A stretch of 64,000 nucleotides of DNA from NCBI RefSeq assembly GCF_022581195.2, contig NC_061472.1:3782001-3846000 (forward strand), given 5' to 3'. Source of the DNA: Helicoverpa zea (lineage: Eukaryota; Arthropoda; Insecta; Lepidoptera; Noctuidae). Positions 42,871-55,900 of the stretch are shown here, one piece after another (the stretch's first letter is position 1; the number at the start of each line of letters is the position of its first letter). Position numbers and translations under genes: made by a program. The notes under the pieces are model-generated. The model searched no databases and was not told the origin of the DNA. It saw only the letters and a program-made list of their open reading frames with translations.

Positions 42871-45052
42871 GCTTGCTCCTTTCTACAGGTAAAACAATAT
42901 CTTCCAATAACTGTTCTTCTTCACTGCATGGCAAGTAGTCACTGTCATCTTCAGAGTTGTCTGCTAAGTCACTACTCATGTGGGATGTCTCTACCTCGTT
43001 GTGGTTGTGGGTTGTTACCTCATCAATATCGGGACTATTCTCCTGCCCTGTGTCCTCTTCAAGGTCTAAGGACACTACAGTTTGCCCTTCACCTTTCTTC
43101 ACTAGAGGTTTCTCCTTCTCTTCTTGCTCATATGGAGATCGCCCATCCTCGTGACTCTTCCCAGTCCTGTTCAACACGAACACTGCAGTATTTATGGCTT
43201 CGGCCCATAATTTCTTTGGTAAATTTCTCTCATGTATCATTGTCCTGGCCGCTTCCACCAATGTTCTATTTTCTCTCTCTGCCTTTCCATTTTGCTCTGG
43301 AGTGTATGGTACTGTAGTTTGGTGTGTTATTCCACGTCTTGTAAACATTTCCTTCACATACCTGTTCACAAACTCCAGGCCGTTATCACTTCTGACTGTC
43401 TTCACCTTGTTTCCAGTATTATTCTCGGCTTTATTTATAAAATCCTCAATTATATACTTAATCCTATCTTTTGTCTTCACAAAATACACACTTCTGAAAT
43501 TCGAATAGTCATCTGTTAGCAAAACAAAGTACCTTGACCCACCAACTGACGGTTCCTCCATGGGACCGCATGTATCAACATGAATTAACTCACATGTCCT
43601 GGTACTCTTGAATTCGCTTCTATTGAATGGCAATCTATGAATTTTCCCGACCAAGCAACTCTCACACATCGGGTTGGACGTTTGTTTAACCACAATGTTG
43701 TTTTTTCGCAAGATATCTTTGACATAGGTAAAGTTTTGGTGCGCCAATCTTCTGTGCCACTCGTTTAAATCGTTCCACGCTAGTTCTGCAGTACTCGCAG
43801 TTTCACCATTACTATTATAGCGTAAATTCAAGTAAAAAGAATTTCCAATTCTTTCCGCAATAGCGCAAATTTTATTTGACTCGTAAAATTTGCATGAACT
43901 GTCATCTGTCACTACAACATAACCTTTGTCTGTGGCGCGATTTACCGAAAACAGGTTCGTTTTTAGTTCAGGAACATACAAGACATTGTCTATGACTGTG
44001 TCAATCCATTCATTCCCGTTTGACACTTGAACTGCTATCTGTCCATAACCAATCGCATTTATCACTGCTCCATTACCGATGATAACAGGTTTTGGCGAAG
44101 TATTTGAGAATGATGTAAACAATGCACGGTCTCTACACATATGTTCAGTGGCACCAGAATCCACCAGCCACTTAGATTTTTGCAGTTGATGCGACAGATT
44201 AGACACCACGAACGCATTACTATTCGTTTTATTTTCACTTCTTGACATTCTTTGTTTTCGAAAACGACACTGAGCTTTAAAATGTCCGAACTTCCCACAA
44301 TAAAAACAGTTATTATTATTACTCATGTTCCCTTCACTGTTAGTTTTATTGTTGCTTTTACTTTCGGTATTATACTGTCCGCTTTTACCAAATTTGAAAC
44401 CTCTTGACGGTCCTGGACCTTTATTCTTCACAAAGAATGCAGACGGTGTTGCTTGCTGTGCTCCTTCGTTCCTTTCCTTTACTCGCTCTTCTTCAATCAG
44501 TAGTCTGGCCACTAAATTTTCAAACGTTTGTTTGTCATCCGGCGCCGACTCCCAGGCCGAAATGAAATGTTTATATTCGTCTGGTAACGACATCAACACC
44601 TTCGTGATTACAAATTTATCTGAGATTTCTTCACCCATCTGTTTCAATTGGTTTTGTAGTTCTTGTATCTTAGATAAGAAAACAGACATGTCGACTCCTC
44701 TTTCGAACTTATATTGAAAAAATCTCTGCTGTATAATGTGCACACTGGTCTCAGTTTTCTGTTCATAAACACTATGAAGCTTTCGCCACATCTCCGCAGA
44801 ACTCGTACAAGTAATAATATGTAGCATTGCCTCTTCTGACATTCGTGTTACCAGTAACGTTTGTGCTTTGGCATCTTTGGACTCCCATGCCGGTATCTCA
44901 GCGGCAACTTCGGGCTTCAATTGCTTTCCCTCCACGATATTTAACCATCCATGGCCCCTCAATTGTACTGTTGTTTGGAATTTCCATAAATTCCAATTTC
45001 TGGCTCCTTCTAACTTGATCACATTGACGTTATTGTTATTTCCTTCCGTCAT
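42851..45052 (-). CDS. Copia gag-protease-integrase (first frame)
   Basis: 733 codons from ATG 45052, the first ATG after the primer site; the frame is open further upstream without an ATG. Gag of UBN2 type comes first, then a CX2CX4HX4C knuckle (C249-C262), protease DSGA (D298), the integrase zinc region (H433 onward, CESC) and the integrase core D493, D556, E592. After the core, at about residue 626, the usual SPYE segment passes directly into an acidic linker; the conserved region that normally follows in Copia proteins is missing. The frame ends at TGA 42851-42853 just past an A8 run. The product would make gag and integrase but not RT without a frame change. Confidence 0.9.
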   Translation of the reverse strand: MTEGNNNNVNVIKLEGARNWNLWKFQTTVQLRGHGWLNIVEGKQLKPEVAAEIPAWESKDAKAQTLLVTRMSEEAMLHIITCTSSAEMWRKLHSVYEQKTETSVHIIQQRFFQYKFERGVDMSVFLSKIQELQNQLKQMGEEISDKFVITKVLMSLPDEYKHFISAWESAPDDKQTFENLVARLLIEEERVKERNEGAQQATPSAFFVKNKGPGPSRGFKFGKSGQYNTESKSNNKTNSEGNMSNNNNCFYCGKFGHFKAQCRFRKQRMSRSENKTNSNAFVVSNLSHQLQKSKWLVDSGATEHMCRDRALFTSFSNTSPKPVIIGNGAVINAIGYGQIAVQVSNGNEWIDTVIDNVLYVPELKTNLFSVNRATDKGYVVVTDDSSCKFYESNKICAIAERIGNSFYLNLRYNSNGETASTAELAWNDLNEWHRRLAHQNFTYVKDILRKNNIVVKQTSNPMCESCLVGKIHRLPFNRSEFKSTRTCELIHVDTCGPMEEPSVGGSRYFVLLTDDYSNFRSVYFVKTKDRIKYIIEDFINKAENNTGNKVKTVRSDNGLEFVNRYVKEMFTRRGITHQTTVPYTPEQNGKAERENRTLVEAARTMIHERNLPKKLWAEAINTAVFVLNRTGKSHEDGRSPYEQEEKEKPLVKKGEGQTVVSLDLEEDTGQENSPDIDEVTTHNHNEVETSHMSSDLADNSEDDSDYLPCSEEEQLLEDIVLPVERSKRERKKN
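42855..42862 (-). other. A8 run at the Copia frame change
   Basis: Eight A residues on the minus strand lie at the overlap of the two Copia frames. The RT frame is +1 relative to gag-integrase, so this is not a standard -1 slippery arrangement. A one-base length change, transcript slippage or an assembly error are all possible. Confidence 0.7.
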
Positions 45053-45230
45053 TTTTACCTTGTCCTCTCCCAAATAAGAACAAGTACTCCTTCTCGACGA
45101 TGTTCCGCTGTTCCGCAATGGCCGAGCCGTCAGCCGATGCCGCAAAAGTGATAACCTCACTTTTTTCTTCTCGTCGATTTTACTTTTACTGCCACCGCAA
45201 GTAATCTACATCAAGCTGTTATGGCCGTGC

Positions 45231-45244
45231 CTGGGCCCATAACC
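45231..45244 (-). other. Copia primer-binding site (initiator tRNA-Met, internal)
   Basis: GGTTATGGGCCCAG on the minus strand directly follows the 5' LTR. It is complementary over 14 bases to the anticodon-arm region of initiator tRNA-Met, which fits the half-tRNA priming used by Copia. Confidence 0.85.
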
Positions 45245-45428
45245 TGATGTTTTTGAAATTAAACAGGACTTGTTCGGTGGACTAACTTGTCTTTTATTTG
45301 AAAATATAATTTGTACAACGTGTTGCCTTTTAGAATAGTAGAACGAGAGAGAGCTTATACCAACATTGACATATTAACAACATGTAGCCAACTTAAACAT
45401 TTAAATAAACATTGCCATATTCATAACA
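45245..45428 (-). repeat. 5' LTR of the Copia element
   Basis: 184 bp, identical to 40995-41178, followed by target duplication GATTG at 45429-45433. Confidence 0.95.
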
Positions 45429-46168
45429 GATTGTCTGGATAACCAACAGTTACAACTAAACCTGTCTGAACTCCAACCAACCCTGATTTAAATCCACTAA
45501 GCAATGGACGTATTAGATCCGAGAGAAAGATACGTTACACTAATCCTTTGAAGAATAAGTAGGGACAGTCATTGGTAAGCAGCAAATTATATTCTGACAT
45601 GCAATGAAGATAGACGGCCTAGGTGCAAAGTTTTTACTTTAACATAGATTATGTGTGTTCCCGGATGAACACACGGAGTTTTACTAGATATGCTGACAGC
45701 ATAAGCTATGAATAAATGAAGATTTAGCCCAAGTAATAAACGGGATTCACCAATTTGGAGAAGGTTCTCTTTAAGCGTAACCGCAAGAACAATACGATAT
45801 AAAATATTATACAACACCAAGATTTTTATACTTATTGCAGTCTAATTGGGTTTCTTTAACACATTTTTGTAATTTACCAAATTACTCGCAAGTGACGTAA
45901 AGCCTGTCACTTTCATAGTGTTGATCAAAACAGAAACTGTTATTTTGGAACTACGAAATAATATTAGGTTTTCGTAACACTTAATTCAAAAGCTTTGCGT
46001 CCTCAAAACGAATAGCCTCTAGATTGCAGAAGACAATAAAATACTGAAGCGTTCTTAATAGCCGTGCAGAAAAAACTAGACTTAATTGCTAAACGAACAA
46101 AGCCGTGCTCAAGGTCGAAACACATTGATGGAGGCACACAGCAGAGATCCGTTACTCATTGTAAAGGC
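45429..46168. other. Non-coding sequence, nothing recognised
   Basis: AT-rich sequence beyond the Copia duplication with no supported feature. Confidence 0.5.
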
Positions 46169-46291
46169 TTAACAGTAAGTTGTAACATTTTGAGTACACC
46201 ACAGAGAACATAGATTGTCAAATAGCCGCCATCTTCCCACAGCCCGCGAGTAATTGGCGCGAATTAGCTCAGATTCACATAATGCCGCCAT
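46169..46291 (-). CDS. Possible small ORF or first exon in a CpG-rich patch
   Basis: 40 codons from ATG 46291 in the context AATGGCGG, with a second ATGGCGG-type site inside (near 46191-46197). G+C is above the flanks. The paired YY1-type motifs suggest a promoter-proximal segment. No family is recognised and no next exon was found. Confidence 0.2.
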   Translation of the reverse strand: MAALCESELIRANYSRAVGRWRLFDNLCSLWCTQNVTTYC

Positions 46292-46739
46292 TACTCGCAG
46301 AATGTTGCTAGTGTAATTAAATAAACGTTCTTCGTAAAGGTTCACAGAAAACATTAGTTGTGTGTGTACTCTAGGGAATAGAAAAATTGAACTACGATTA
46401 TAAAGCAATGACTTGCTGTCAGCTCTGAAGAAGTAATTATAAATAGTTATTACTTACTGGAATTAAAAAGAAATTCAATTAAAGCTTTTAGTGTAAAAAG
46501 ATTGAAAATCTTTAAATGGTAAAATAAATGTGAAGTCGTCATTGTTAAGTGCAGCAATAAGATTTATTAACCATATTTAATACAATATGCAATAATCAAT
46601 AAAAACCTAACAACATTTGAGAGAAACTTTAAAACAAAACAAAAACTATCTTCATCATCTTAACAATATGAAATGATGACTTTGTAAATGTAGATGTCGC
46701 TACTTGCAATTAAAGATTCAAGGGTTTCTTAGGCCTATT

Positions 46740-46995
46740 AAGGCCATTCAAAAATTGCCATCGCGGACGGTATTTCACGTCCACACGGCGGGGTATTGGT
46801 AAAGTTTTCAACTAGCAATAATCGCACCTCGGATTAACCTCATTGGTTACGATATTGCCTCTGCGCAAAGTTAACTTGAGAGAAGTTCACGGCCGACCCA
46901 ACCAAATCGTTGTAACGAAACCATAGCGCGATCTAACTCGATCCCAACGCCATCTATCGAGCGAGGGGTAAGTTTTTGTTGCGAACGCTTCTTCT
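46740..46995. promoter_or_regulatory. CpG-rich patch ending in a strong donor-like site
   Basis: A G+C-rich island in AT-rich DNA. On the plus strand it ends with GAGCGAGG followed by GGTAAGT, a near-consensus donor at about 46967-46972, as at the end of a non-coding first exon. With the patch at 46.2 kb it could form a divergent promoter region. There is no coding frame. Confidence 0.25.
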
Positions 46996-49900
46996 TTGGG
47001 TATGGACGGAAAATAAAACTATAGATGCAAATTGAATACTCATTCAGGCGTGAATTTATATCATATTATACTTTATCCTACATAATATAATAAGAATTAA
47101 TTAAAGACTTTCACAAATAGGATTTAGTGTTTAAACCACAGATTTGATGTAAAACAATGAGGAAAACTTATTAGGCTCTAACAAAAAAGTAAAGCGGATA
47201 TCTGCAGTCAATTAACCTTTTAATTACATGGAAGAACAAATTGGCTAACAAGCCTCCAATGGATTGGGGACAATTTCATGCAAGAGCGATGTCGTAGAAA
47301 CAATGAGAGAAACAAAACTATAACTATGGGAAAGTTTTTACAATGCTCGTAGAAATTAAAACTTAAGTGGTTACAAAAATTGTGACGCAAGAGTAATTGT
47401 CGAGTACAGTAACAGTCGAGTAATTGAAGGAAATACAAATTAAAATGCAAACGGATTTAACGTATGGTTTGATTCAATTATTTTGTTCGTAACATCCGAT
47501 TAGAGAAATGTTGTTTAGTGCTAATAACATGATGTTAACAAAGTAAAAGCAAAATGACATGGTTAAAAATGAGGATAAAGAAAGATTTCAAACAATCTCG
47601 CAAGAACAAAGGTCGTAAACAGATGATTCTAAATAACGATGACGATAAAAAATCTAAACATTATCGTATCCCAATCGCAATTGAATTCGTTACGAGTGAT
47701 AGAAACAACAATATTATGAAACACCATAGCACTTATTACGTAAAAAGTGATAAAGAAAGTTGGAATCATACGCATAGTGCTGTAGACAGCCGTTGCGAAT
47801 TGCAAAACAGTCGTTTCAAAGGAGCAGCATAGCGAATTAAAATGGAACCACCATTAAGAGGTCATTCTGACGTAATATCGAGTATCGATAACAAGTGCTT
47901 GCATTAGGTAAACCAAATGAGCCGTGAACGAATGAAGCCGTGAAATTAGCTATCTCAGATTGATGTAATGGGGACGTTGTGATAGGCAGACAAACAGAAA
48001 TAACAATCTATATGTGTCGATGGACTACTAATACTGTAATATCGATATTGTATCGGAAATGTGTTGCAATTTCTCACGCCTAGCTGCCGAGTTGCGGATG
48101 TAACAGCTATTTTATTTGAACGAAGTAATAAAAGAAATAGAACAATAGCTTTGGCACCATCGCCATTAGATGATGTTACGACTGCTGTAAATAGTGTCCG
48201 TCGGAGAGTCCGTCGGAGAGAAGTAATTTATAAAATAAAAAAGGCAAGAGACGTGGTTTACGTAAGTCTAATATTGCATTCAGTGCCCTCAGAAAATGCA
48301 ATAAGAGCTACTGGTATCAGTTTCAAAATATTGATTAAAACACGAATAGCAGCAATATTCTTAGAAACGAATTACATGATTATACCTAATATTGCTCACA
48401 TAACAATTGCATTTAACGTGAAAATTACAGATATTTCCATTACGACGAATATTTCTGTACAGTCTGCGCTGTCAGATACATCGGTTGTCGAAATTACTGA
48501 CAAACCGCAGCGTGATGAGCTCTTACGAAATATAGTGAATCATCAAAATAATGCAGTTGCGAAATGTTAGATGAAAAATTCTTGAGTAAAGGTAAAGATG
48601 AAGTTCTTGGCTTCTTTTGGCTGAGCTGCCGATTTTCAGAGTTTTAACTTTCGATGCAATTCTTTGATTCAAAGAATGTGAAGGCTTGGCCGCTGTTAAG
48701 TGTTACTTTATTGAAATGTGGTTCGATTTGGTTTTGATTAATGGAAATTACAATTGTTCAATTGAGCGAATTATTATTTTCTTATGCAAATTGTACTTTG
48801 ACTAATACTTATAAATAGCTCAAAATCATTCCTAACATTCATTTATCAACTCCCAAAACACGAACGGAAACTACAGTATTTTAAAGAACCTGATCACGTC
48901 CTAATACAACTTAAAAGACAACTTTAAAATCAGCTTTTGCCCTATATTTTCCTCATTTCCATATAAAAACAAACCATTTTCCTTACGTCACAAATCATTG
49001 ACCCCATCCACGCCTCCATTGATTGTAAACTTGTTACTCTATTCATTATAGACATCGATTACCATATTACACAACACTGCCTTAACAAGACTGCTAATAT
49101 GACAATTTACATATTCAAATTAGTCATGACTCATGTTGAGGTGAATGAAGACATTTTGCGAATCCTTTGCCTTGCCTTGTAGCATCCCAATATTGTATCT
49201 ATCTTTTATTCTACTTACTCGACGTAGGTATTTGACATTACTCGTATGGTGCTAATGTCAAAATTTCTATCTCCAGTAACTAAATCAATAGATCGATAGC
49301 GTATTGGAAACGGCTGTAAATCAAAGTTTCGTTAGATTGTGATCCGATGCAACTCATCTTTGTTTATGCTGCCCATCCGGTGAGGAAACTGTCATTTGCA
49401 AGGCTTGTGAGTCAGTGTTATTTGAAACTTGGGTTTGGGTTGAAGGACTATACTTAATTATGTCGTAAGAAGTACTAGCAGTACTAGGCTATAGTGATGC
49501 ACGATGCATTCAATGGAATATTTTCGAACAAGCCCCTAGCTTGAAATACGATTATAGCTTCTGAATTGATCAACCGACACATTGAAACAAAATTCAAGTC
49601 TTAGCAACCTATTGTTATTATAGTAATAAAGCCTTATTGCTACATATAAATAAACTAATTACGATTAAGTTCCAGCTGTATTTAACACTGCTTTATCACT
49701 TGAGACTGTTCATTGCTCAACGCACAGCTGCGCGCGGGCCGCTCCGGCCATACATCGCACGCGCATATTTCACAATTCGCCATTGGAACGAGACCAATAA
49801 CCACATTGTTTACATGTTATGGCTAGAAGAGGTTAGATGTAAACAAATTCAGTAACGGATAAACATAATGAGTTAAATTAGTGTAAATACGGTGATGTTT

Positions 49901-52900
49901 ATAGAGATGCGTGAACTTATTTAGGGATTTTATGAAGATAAAATGTGTGAATTGCTATAAAGCATAGTAAAAGAGGTATATATAGGGTTTTCTATGGTAT
50001 TGTTAAGGAAAAATCACTAACTACTAAGGAAAACAGTTTCTGAATAAATAAGGACAATTGACGTGATCAAAACTGAAGCCAATCAGCAATTCCACAACCA
50101 AAACTAGATAACCATTGCAGCAACACATCAAGACAATTGAGAAACTATAATAATGACCGTTATAAAACAATTCGAAACCCGTGCTGCACCGCGATATGGT
50201 CCATTAAAGAATTGCATCGAACATATGCGAGTGGCCGATCATTACTATGATTTGCGGCGCTGCCTCGTGGTCATTGTGGTCTGATTGCTGACTTTACAAA
50301 CTTACTGTTTCATTTCACATTCCTTTACATTATACACTCTCTAATACTTTAAAGTCTGAAGAGAAAGGCTTTGCCGTTTTGTCACCAGCAACTATATCAT
50401 TGTCTTATTCTCCCGTTATTATGATATCACTTTCTTGATGAAATCTCTTGAGTTCGAAGACAGTTGTGTAAACTAATGCTGTTGGTTTTGTTGTTTGTTC
50501 GCTAGCTGGGAAAAGTCCGTGATTCGATCGCGTAAAGCAAATGAGCCTACTTTTTAAATAAACTTGTTCGTTACTTTGAGTCTTGCAGTAATTGGTAATG
50601 TAAAAGAGAAATCTTTATTGACTAAAATGTCACACCTGTGTGACATTAAATCGATACTTATTGCGTACACGCATATTAATCCAGATCAGCTTTTAATCGA
50701 TAATGAAAAGGAAAATAATGAAGTGCAAGATGTTTCACCACAAATGACGCGACATTAGCACTGTGAAACTGTGTGCACAGTTGAAGATATGCCTGAATAT
50801 TCTCAGAAAGATAACGTATAAATGTAATTAAGAAATTGTACGACTCGGGACAATACCGCAACTGCAGCGAGACTTGAATTACGCACCAGGTGCAACGTAC
50901 TGCTAATCTGATAAACTTCATACTTTATAACTTCACTGGCTTCTGACATCATAAATTGTCTATAGACACTTTTATAAGCCACCGTCTTTGTGTTTAGTTT
51001 ATCGACGAACGCTATCTTTTGCAAAGTAGGCGTACTACTTGTTAGATATTTTATGTGTTTTCATTTTACAATTCCAGGTGGTTCAAGGTTCTATAGAATT
51101 TGATTCATAGCTGTAGCTTTTGGTCTTTGATTTCAAGTTATCATCCGATCATGTTTTGAATCGGCCACTGTTTGACGAAATCTTAACCTTAATAAAATGC
51201 CACATAACATCACACTTCGAAAACCGCAAAATCAATAACCCTAATCAGACTTCCTTACATAATCAAATTACGACAGAAATTAAATATTAGCAAACCAAAC
51301 CTATCGACGCAAAATCAACAGCACTTGTCAAACCTCTTACTCGATTCACCGACGGCTTCGAATATTTACCTGTAACAAAAGAGTAGGAAACGTTAGTAAC
51401 ACAATACAAATCTGAAGTAGATTCTGACCCCTCCAGAGTTCAAGAACCCGCGGACACTTCAATACAGTTCAAGTACATTTGTAATTGAATTACAACCAAA
51501 GCCGCAGTTGTACTGTTTGACTCTGACATTAACAACTCCTTTTCGATGTAAAACAGAAATGTAAAGGGAACTCTCTGTTAGGGTCGGTACAATGTTGCAT
51601 AATAGCGTCCCGTGCCATTGGAATTTTTCGTTCAAACAATAAGGTTTGGTTGGAAAACAAAAGAATCAATAGAACTGTTGTTGGATTGTGTTGTTACTGT
51701 TGCCTGATTTATAAGTAAACATTCATAAATATTTGTGAGATTTTTCTTTGTTTTAGCATTTTTTCACAATGCAACACTTTTTCTATAATGCGGTATGTTG
51801 GAACTTAGAAACTCAAATTCATATGCATATAAAATTCGCCATCATAAAAAAAAAAAACACAAACGACAAAAAATACGTCCTTGCTTTCAAAAACTTGTAC
51901 AATTTAAAAGTGCAGACAGCCCCAAATTACTACAAATTACATACCCAGTAGCACCAGCCTATTCCATTCGCGGAAAATAAAATTGCAATTTATACACTCA
52001 AGATATCAACACGTAATAGTAGACGTGTTCAATCGATCAACTGTCAAATAAGTAATCATCACACGTATAATTTACTTGATGAATTAAATGAAAGTCCGTC
52101 CGTCACTAGTAGTGCTAATCAAGAGTAAAGTGCTGAAATGTAAAGCATCATAATAAGCAAGTGATATAACCGCTGTATTATACAACTGACAATTATGTTG
52201 CGGTTCGCAGCATCGGTAAATTGCAAGATGGATGAGTGGAAATATTGTTAAGTTGTAAAGTTAGGGAGTAAAGACAAATTAGGAATTGACAAGAAAATCT
52301 AGGGCTATCGACCATTAAAAAGCTAAAATTATTAAGACTATAAATGTACAAGGGATAGATAGTTAAAGTAAAATAGTACTCCACAGTTTATGTCGTATTA
52401 ATAAACGCCAAAAATAACAAACCCATCCCACCCAACCCACCCAACATTTATAAGTTCAAAATAGTGCGTTAGATATGGATCAGGAAGTAACAGCTTATAA
52501 TAAATGTAGTTATAACTTATAGTTGCATTACATAAATATCTGCGAACCTTCAGAAGCTAATATAGAAGAGGAAACAGTAATTTGCGTGTTTGACTGACAG
52601 ACAAAGCACTCGTAATAAGTCCTACGTAACACCAGTATGAACCAGATAACAATAATATAATTGAACATTTGAAGCTTGGACCTTGAAAGTTACACAAGAA
52701 CAAAGGCGTTATGCTTTACATTGTTAAATTTTGTATAATGCTGCACAGTTGTGAAACAGATAATGTAATTACAGATACCGAAATTGCATACATTGGAGTA
52801 CTGGAAGATATTGCTGTTATAAACGTGGGTTCGTAAGATATTATGAGTATATTGATTACAGTAACATTTCCGATGTCTTGATGGCCAATAATGACTAACT

Positions 52901-55900
52901 AAAAGAAAAATTTATCATTAAGAATGTATAAAGATGGTCTAGTATGACAAAAAGGAATGCAAACACCAGACACATAGATCACAATGAATTTTACAATAGC
53001 GTTGTCATAGTAGCGCCCACAATCATTTGTAGTACGGCCAAAACGGTACGCATAGTAACTCCTAATAATATGACAGCAATTGGAGCCAAAAATCTCGAGA
53101 CGCATACCTAGACAGAAGTCAGGTTATTCAACCCATATGAAATAAATGTACTGTTCTATCATCATCCGCCTACATCATATTACTAATTCGTTTACGATTC
53201 GTAGTGCGTCCCACGTGCAATCTCGAGTGGATATACACTTCTTATGCAAATCTGCGGATACTATAGATATGTATAGCTTATTTAAAATTTTGAATGCAGG
53301 TCATAGGTCAAATGTATTTGCATTTTGATCAAGGAATACTGAGATATCTTCACGACTTCATTTATTTGGTTAAGAGTTAAAATGGCGGCATAGTATTTGT
53401 ACTACTACAAATTTGAAATAAGCACAGCAGAAACCGGCCAAAATTAATACTCTAGCATTTAGGATTACTGCTCGTTGACACAGAAATGCATCTACATTAC
53501 TTCCTTATTTAATTAATTAGTGTTAATTGCTTTAGCGACAAGGTAATTAATATCTTTGTAGGATATTACGTGTAAACATTTGTGCGACAAAAATAAACGT
53601 ATTAACGAAAGTGAGACATGTCACGACACATTACCATCTTAAACGAGCGATAAACTAGTTTTGCTGATGTTAAATGATACACATTTATCTACAGGTTAGA
53701 ACACACCTGTCGGGCTTAGAATTCTTGTAAATTTTCCTTAGAAATCTCCTTTCGCAGATATGTCATAGCTTCTATCTGCAATTTTGACTTTTAGCCTAAT
53801 CACCACAACATCAGTAAGAATCGACAGGAATGGATAATTCTGAAGCAATTAGTCACACAAAAGACTGGAAGCTTCTTAATTAACTTGTAATGACTTTACA
53901 CACAATTTAGAAACTAACGCTGTTCAAGACAGTTTCGCAAATTAAGATCCGTTATTAACAGTAAAACATAGCGAGTGGCCGGCAGAGCTACTTGACTTGA
54001 ATGAGAGGCTCCAGGCTATACCTGATGAGGTCAACTTAAGATAGTTACCTATTGTTCAGTTCCTAGTAATAATATTCAAGATAGAAGAGATATAACATAA
54101 TTTACGAACGATGGACAGGAAATGAGAGAAAAGTTCTGAGAAAATCGGGAGTTAATCTTTACTGGTTAGTCGTTACAGTTAAGTGGGGATGCTGTTAACA
54201 CGGTCACACTTGCTGGATGAGACAAAGATTAAATAAGGACTACTACACAAAGATAGGCAAAGACTACAATTATTCAAGTAAGTAAATAAGACAATGTAAA
54301 TGCAAAGATATGTTTTACTCTTGAATTAATAAAAGAAAACTAGAAGTCAAGCAAAGTTAAGTAATTACGTTTTACTACTTGACATCAATATCCACCAGAC
54401 CGATTGAATATCACTGAATGATTGATTTGATTCTGATATTAACAAAATGCAGTGACCGGATGAATTCGTCTGTAGCGAAACACAATTTATTTATCTTACT
54501 AAATGCACAATGTGAAATGACTTTCAATTTAAAAATCTTTATTTGATTCACTGACGTAACAGACGTGTTAATTATTGTTAAGTCTAGACAAACTGTTAAA
54601 AGCAATGAAGTTAGTTATCGAAATAGACTTGAGGTACATTCAAATGTTAATTGCGAATATAAAGTAGGAAAATAAGTACTGGAAATATTTAGACAAAGTT
54701 TATAGAAGTAACAATGTTTCGCTTAGGTAAACAATGTCTAAGTAGTTAGCCTGTGAGGCCAAGCGTAGCATTCAATGTAACGGCTGCAAGCTAAGTGAGA
54801 TAAAGTTTACCATTTAAAAGTGTTTATGAAGCTTCAACTCAGCAGCTAAATACAATAGAAATCGCTGAGAAAAGTAATCAAAATAATCCAACTAAAGATA
54901 CGCACTTCATGAAATCTCTAGCCCAAGATAATGTTATGAAAACAACGTTTTCTCATAGTGGCTGCGAGGTATGCGAAGGGTCTGAGTTACAATGATGTCA
55001 AGTAGCAACAGTTAGTCTGTTGGAATTTAATCTCAAATAATTGTGACAACTGACATGATAAGCAATTGATGATCATAATATTTTTCACAGCATCAGACAC
55101 CAACAGATTGCAAGATAAACCATCACCGTTTCAACAATTCTATTTAAATACAGAATTATTTCTAGGCATAACGTAATACTCTCATGAGAGTATATAATTT
55201 TCCAAGTAGTTCAACCTCGTGCGGAAACATACAACTCAGTTATTAGGTTAGTCACAGACGATTATTCTCATGATCTCCTTGTAGCAATTCCAGAGATTTA
55301 CAAGTTCCCTACCGTAACACGAGTAGGCGGAGCCCAGATTCTAAATCGTGTAGCCAATTCTTACGTGGAACAAATTGAGTCATTTTGTCTGTTTCAACGT
55401 CTATATTTGCAACCACATTACTTTGAACCCTTGCACGGGCAACTACTGTGGTACTTGCTTCAATAACGATCAGTTTCTCGGAAAATGCATGTTTATTTAA
55501 ATTGGTTATGCTAGTGTTCAGAGGGCATTGTCGATTTACGAAGATGATGCAAGGCAAACGGCAAAAACTTATGATAGCATTATCTATTACCGCTACAGCC
55601 ACAAGATGTTTGTTCAGCGACTCGTGTTAGAATGTAAAAGAGAGACTTATGTACTGGTGTTAAGTTACGGAAGTCTGAACAACTGACCAGACTCTTGAGT
55701 TTGTGATTTCTACTCGATTGCTTTTGAGTGCAGTCGTCGATGTCATAAAACATGACGATTGTATTTCTTGAGATAATATAAATGTTTACCATGAAACTGC
55801 ATTTGAAGAACATTTAAGTGAAGTAAAAAATACATGAAATGATGTCAGAGGTTCAGAAAAGCATAAAGTGTTAGCGTGTTAAAATGTAATTTGAATCATA

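Larger units (their letters stand above)
40995..45428 (-). mobile_element. Copia LTR retrotransposon, recent but coding region damaged
   Basis: A 4434-bp element with two identical 184-bp LTRs (TG...CA) and the 5-bp duplication GATTG (40990-40994 and 45429-45433). Domain order gag-protease-integrase-RT-RNase H is that of Copia (Pseudoviridae). The coding region changes frame at an A8 run and seems to lack the part that normally follows the integrase core. Identical LTRs show recent copying, so this defective copy was probably moved by proteins of a complete relative, or the frame change arose after insertion. Confidence 0.93.

Noticed and set aside
45231..45244. tRNA-like sequence as a tRNA gene
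   Set aside because: It is only 14 bases, directly abuts an LTR and is a primer-binding site. The same applies to 36160-36170.
48061..48570. 169-codon plus-strand frame as a gene
   Set aside because: No recognisable motif, start context or splice sites. One frame of this size is only mildly unexpected in AT-rich DNA.
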